DNA from: Bryobacterales bacterium
GTDB taxonomy: Bacteria; Acidobacteriota; Terriglobia; Bryobacterales; Bryobacteraceae
NCBI GenBank assembly: GCA_025456495.1
Contig: JALOKO010000138.1
Span: 1-8,293, forward strand
Length of the DNA: 8,293 nucleotides
Direction: 5' to 3'
The notes under the pieces were generated by a model, which saw only the letters and a program-made list of their open reading frames with translations, was not told where the DNA came from and made no database searches. Both the position numbers and the translations under genes were made by a program. Of the stretch, positions 6,226-8,293 are shown in pieces. Position 1 is the stretch's first letter. Each line of letters begins with the position of its first letter.

Positions 6226-7914
6226 ATGGCCCATGCGCGTAGTTCGCTTCTCGCTCTCGTTGCGTCTACGGCGCTAGCGGTGTCATGCCTGGCGCAGGAT
6301 GCGGCGCCCACCTTTCGCACCGGTGTTCAGTTGGTTGACGTTGCCGTTTCCGTACGCGATGCCCAGGGCAAACCCGTCACGGATCTCCAGGCCGCCGACT
6401 TTGCCTTGCTGGAGGACGGCAAGCCGCGCGCCATTGACCTGTTCACCGCACCGGTTAGCGTGGCCAGTCGGGAAGCCGCTGGACAGGACCTTCCGCCGGG
6501 TGTCTACACCAACGCCCCCGAGGTGAATCGCGATTCCCGAGGCGTGGTGATCGTGCTGATTGACTCATTGAACACGTGCATCCCAGACCAACAGCAGGCC
6601 AAACGGCAGATCGTGGAGTTCCTGCGGAATCTACCTCCGAACCAGCGGTTGGCTCTGTATTCCGTGGGCATGCAGTTTCAGGTGTTGCACGATTTCACCA
6701 GTGACCCGGAACTACTGATTACCCGCCTCAATCGCACCACCCTGGGTACCTCCGATGTCGCCCCCACCGAAGCCAGTGACGGCAGTGGCGCCCAATTGTT
6801 GGACGGACGCCACGACACCTTTCGCCAAGCCCCGTTAGCGGAACAGCAGATCCGCGCCTGGTTCGACCAACATCGCACCCTTACCAACATCGCCCAGCAT
6901 GATACGCGGGTTCGCAATAGCATTAGCGCCATTGAGGGCATCGCGCAAAGCGTGACGAAGCTCCCCGGAAAGAAGACGCTGCTGTGGTTGAGTGGTGGCT
7001 TCCAGGAAGTGCTGGGGCAAGCTGATCTCACGCCTGTTCGCGGCCGTGTCCAGGCTGCCAACCGCACCGACGAAATCTTCAACAGCGCGGAAGCCTTCCA
7101 GAAAGCGCTGGATGCGGCCAACCGCGCGGGCTTGACGATCTACACCATCGATAGCCGTGGCGTGGCGCCTCAAGGTGACATCAGCCCCGCAGTTTGTGAT
7201 GGCATTCACGCTGGCGTGAAGCTGGCTAACCAACAGGTCTTGCGCGAAGCAGCAACGGCCACCGGAGGACGCGCCTTCATGAACAACAACGACCTCACGG
7301 GAGCCATGGAAGAAGCCTTCGCGGAGATCAATAGCACCTACACTCTGGGCTTCTACGTTGCGGAGGGTCAAGCTGCGGGCGGGCGTCGCCGGGCTGCGTC
7401 CTCGACGCGCAAGTTGGAAGTGCGAGTCCTTCGTGACAGTCTGCGAGCCAGCTATCGACGGGACTACTTCGTTCCCGCCGCAGCGGAAGCCAAGGGCGCG
7501 ATGGATCCAGCGCGCGCCGCGCTGACATCGCCAGTGGACAGCACGGGCCTGGTGTTCATGGCTGGCCTGCTGCCAGCTCAGTCGGCTTCCGTATCACGCA
7601 TGCTGCAGGCGGTGGTGCCCACCTCCCAACTGGAGTTTGAGGAGCGCAATGGAAGTTTCCGTTGCGTGGTGCGATTGCTGCTGGCGCCACGGTCGCCAGA
7701 CGGAAAAGCGCTACCCGCGCAAGCGCACACCCTCCGTGCTACGCTCACCGCAGATCAGATGCAGCAAGCTCGACAAACCGGTTTGGTGCTGCGCCACGAA
7801 GTCGCGTTGCCCACAGACGCCATAGCCTTGCGCGTTGTTCTGGCTGAGCCCGCAAAGGGCTTGGTGGGGTCCCTCACATTGCCCATTCCGGGCCAGCCGG
7901 AAGGCGCTCGCTAA
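6226..7914 (+). CDS. Secreted VWFA-related domain protein (TIGR03436-like)
   Basis: 562 residues. The ATG at 6226 is chosen because a signal peptide begins exactly there (hydrophobic SSLLALVASTALAVSCLA, about 6-23, likely cleavage before Gln24). A modest GGAG lies at 6212-6215. The frame is open further upstream, but that part runs through the intergenic region and antisense to the previous gene. An N-terminal beta domain follows, with VSVRDAQGKPVTDLQAADFALLEDGKP (41-67). The VWA-like core has VIVLIDSLNT (108-117), RLALYSV (141-147), LPGKKTLLWLSGGF (246-259), AGLTIYTIDSRG (301-312) and ATGGRAFMNNNDL (345-357), all family hallmarks. The metal site is D-S-L-N-T instead of the classical DxSxS. 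Residues about 420-562 are a second beta-rich domain. Cys21 sits in AVSC, a poor lipobox, so a lipoprotein is possible but less likely. These proteins are numerous in Acidobacteriota; a surface adhesion or protein-interaction role is assumed, not shown. It converges on metH with a 34-bp gap. Confidence 0.92.
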   Translation: MAHARSSLLALVASTALAVSCLAQDAAPTFRTGVQLVDVAVSVRDAQGKPVTDLQAADFALLEDGKPRAIDLFTAPVSVASREAAGQDLPPGVYTNAPEVNRDSRGVVIVLIDSLNTCIPDQQQAKRQIVEFLRNLPPNQRLALYSVGMQFQVLHDFTSDPELLITRLNRTTLGTSDVAPTEASDGSGAQLLDGRHDTFRQAPLAEQQIRAWFDQHRTLTNIAQHDTRVRNSISAIEGIAQSVTKLPGKKTLLWLSGGFQEVLGQADLTPVRGRVQAANRTDEIFNSAEAFQKALDAANRAGLTIYTIDSRGVAPQGDISPAVCDGIHAGVKLANQQVLREAATATGGRAFMNNNDLTGAMEEAFAEINSTYTLGFYVAEGQAAGGRRRAASSTRKLEVRVLRDSLRASYRRDYFVPAAAEAKGAMDPARAALTSPVDSTGLVFMAGLLPAQSASVSRMLQAVVPTSQLEFEERNGSFRCVVRLLLAPRSPDGKALPAQAHTLRATLTADQMQQARQTGLVLRHEVALPTDAIALRVVLAEPAKGLVGSLTLPIPGQPEGAR

Positions 7915-7948
7915 CCTCTGTCCCGCCTGCGCACCGCCAATCCGCGTG

Positions 7949-8293
7949 CTATGCGGGCACGGGCGCCATCTCTTCGTCCGATGCCGTGAAGTACGCGCAA
8001 TCCGGGTGATGGAACACCAGGGCGCTCACGCTGGCCTCGGGGTCCATCATGAATCCCTCGGTGAGTTCCACTCCGATTTCTTCAGGCCGCAGGATGGCCC
8101 AGATGCCCTTCTGGTCTTCCAGATTCTGGCATGCTGGATAGCCGAAACTGTAGCGCTTCCCGCGGTAGCGAGACGTAAAGCGCTGCTGCATCGTGGTCTC
8201 TGGCGGATCAGGGAAGCCCCACTCCTCGCGGATGCGGCGGTGCAACCACTCCGCGCACCCTTCGGCCGTCTCAATGGCCAGCGCCTGCAAGGC
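7949..8293 (-). CDS. metH: Methionine synthase, B12-dependent, C-terminal activation domain (partial)
   Basis: Only the last 114 codons are inside the window; the rest lies beyond position 8293. A TTG at 8288-8290 could be mistaken for a start, but the frame is open to the edge and the sequence begins inside a domain. MetH transfers a methyl group from methyltetrahydrofolate to homocysteine through cobalamin in the cytoplasm. Its last domain binds S-adenosylmethionine to re-methylate oxidised cobalamin. The signature is RGKRYSFGYPAC at about 43-54, counted from 8290; it holds the R-x-x-x-G-Y SAM-binding motif. It is followed by LTEGFMMDPEASVSALVFHHPDCAYF (76-101), matching the 'LTE.F.M.P.aSVSg..f.hP...Yf' pattern of the family. 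The preceding ALAIETAEGCAEWLHRRIREEWGF is the usual helix. GYPACQ replaces the common GYPACP. The end is short, stopping soon after the SAM-binding domain, unlike the longer tail of the Escherichia coli enzyme. A stand-alone activation-domain subunit cannot be excluded from this fragment. Confidence 0.92.
   Translation of the reverse strand, partial: ALQALAIETAEGCAEWLHRRIREEWGFPDPPETTMQQRFTSRYRGKRYSFGYPACQNLEDQKGIWAILRPEEIGVELTEGFMMDPEASVSALVFHHPDCAYFTASDEEMAPVPA

Noticed and set aside
5931..6242. A 103-codon plus-strand frame in the divergent gap.
   Set aside because: No ribosome binding site, rich in Trp, Ser and Arg, and overlaps the VWFA start out of frame.
7945..7961. Hairpin CGTGC-7 nt-GCACG at the VWFA/metH convergent junction.
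   Set aside because: The stem is only 5 bp, overlaps the metH stop codon and is not followed by a T run on either strand, so it is not a convincing terminator.

Overview
The window is 8.3 kb of GC-rich DNA (roughly 60% G+C by eye) with six protein-coding genes. It most likely comes from an acidobacterium, perhaps of the Solibacter/Bryobacter type. The strongest pointer is the gene at 6226-7914, whose product has the hallmarks of the von Willebrand factor A-related proteins that are greatly expanded in Acidobacteriota (TIGR03436-like). The exported propeller/TPR protein with a CxxCH motif (1291-3855) and the B12-dependent methionine synthase tail (7949-8293) fit that placement. No rRNA or other phylogenetic marker is present, so this is an inference.

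Layout, left to right. (1) 1-1191, plus strand: the end of an unrecognised protein with a disordered Pro/Ser-rich linker and a C-terminal beta-rich domain; its true start probably lies outside the window. (2) 1291-3855, minus: an 854-residue exported protein with a membrane anchor or signal, one c-type haem motif, TolB/PD40-like propeller repeats and seven TPRs. (3) 4125-4529, plus: a small secreted Spy/CpxP-like helical protein with two LTxxQ motifs and a very good ribosome binding site. (4) 4548-5804, minus: a 418-residue cytoplasmic protein I cannot name, which shows four motifs in the order expected of a degenerate glutamine-synthetase-like amidoligase fold. (5) 6226-7914, plus: the secreted VWFA-related protein. 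(6) 7949-8293, minus: the C-terminal activation domain of methionine synthase MetH, cut by the window edge.

The genes alternate strictly (+ - + - + -), so no two neighbours share an operon and each is probably its own transcription unit. There are two divergent control regions. One is 3856-4124. The other is 5805-6225, a 421-bp gene-free stretch holding a perfect 7+1+7 palindrome, a pair of imperfect direct repeats and a possible stem-loop. The three convergent junctions are short (99, 18 and 34 bp) and show no convincing terminator.

Three of the complete products (the haem/propeller/TPR protein, the Spy-like protein and the VWFA protein) should act outside the cytoplasm, so the middle of the window has a cell-envelope flavour. 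I see no mobile element, CRISPR array, tRNA or rRNA and no evidence of a dedicated multi-gene system. The least explained gene is the one at 4548-5804.
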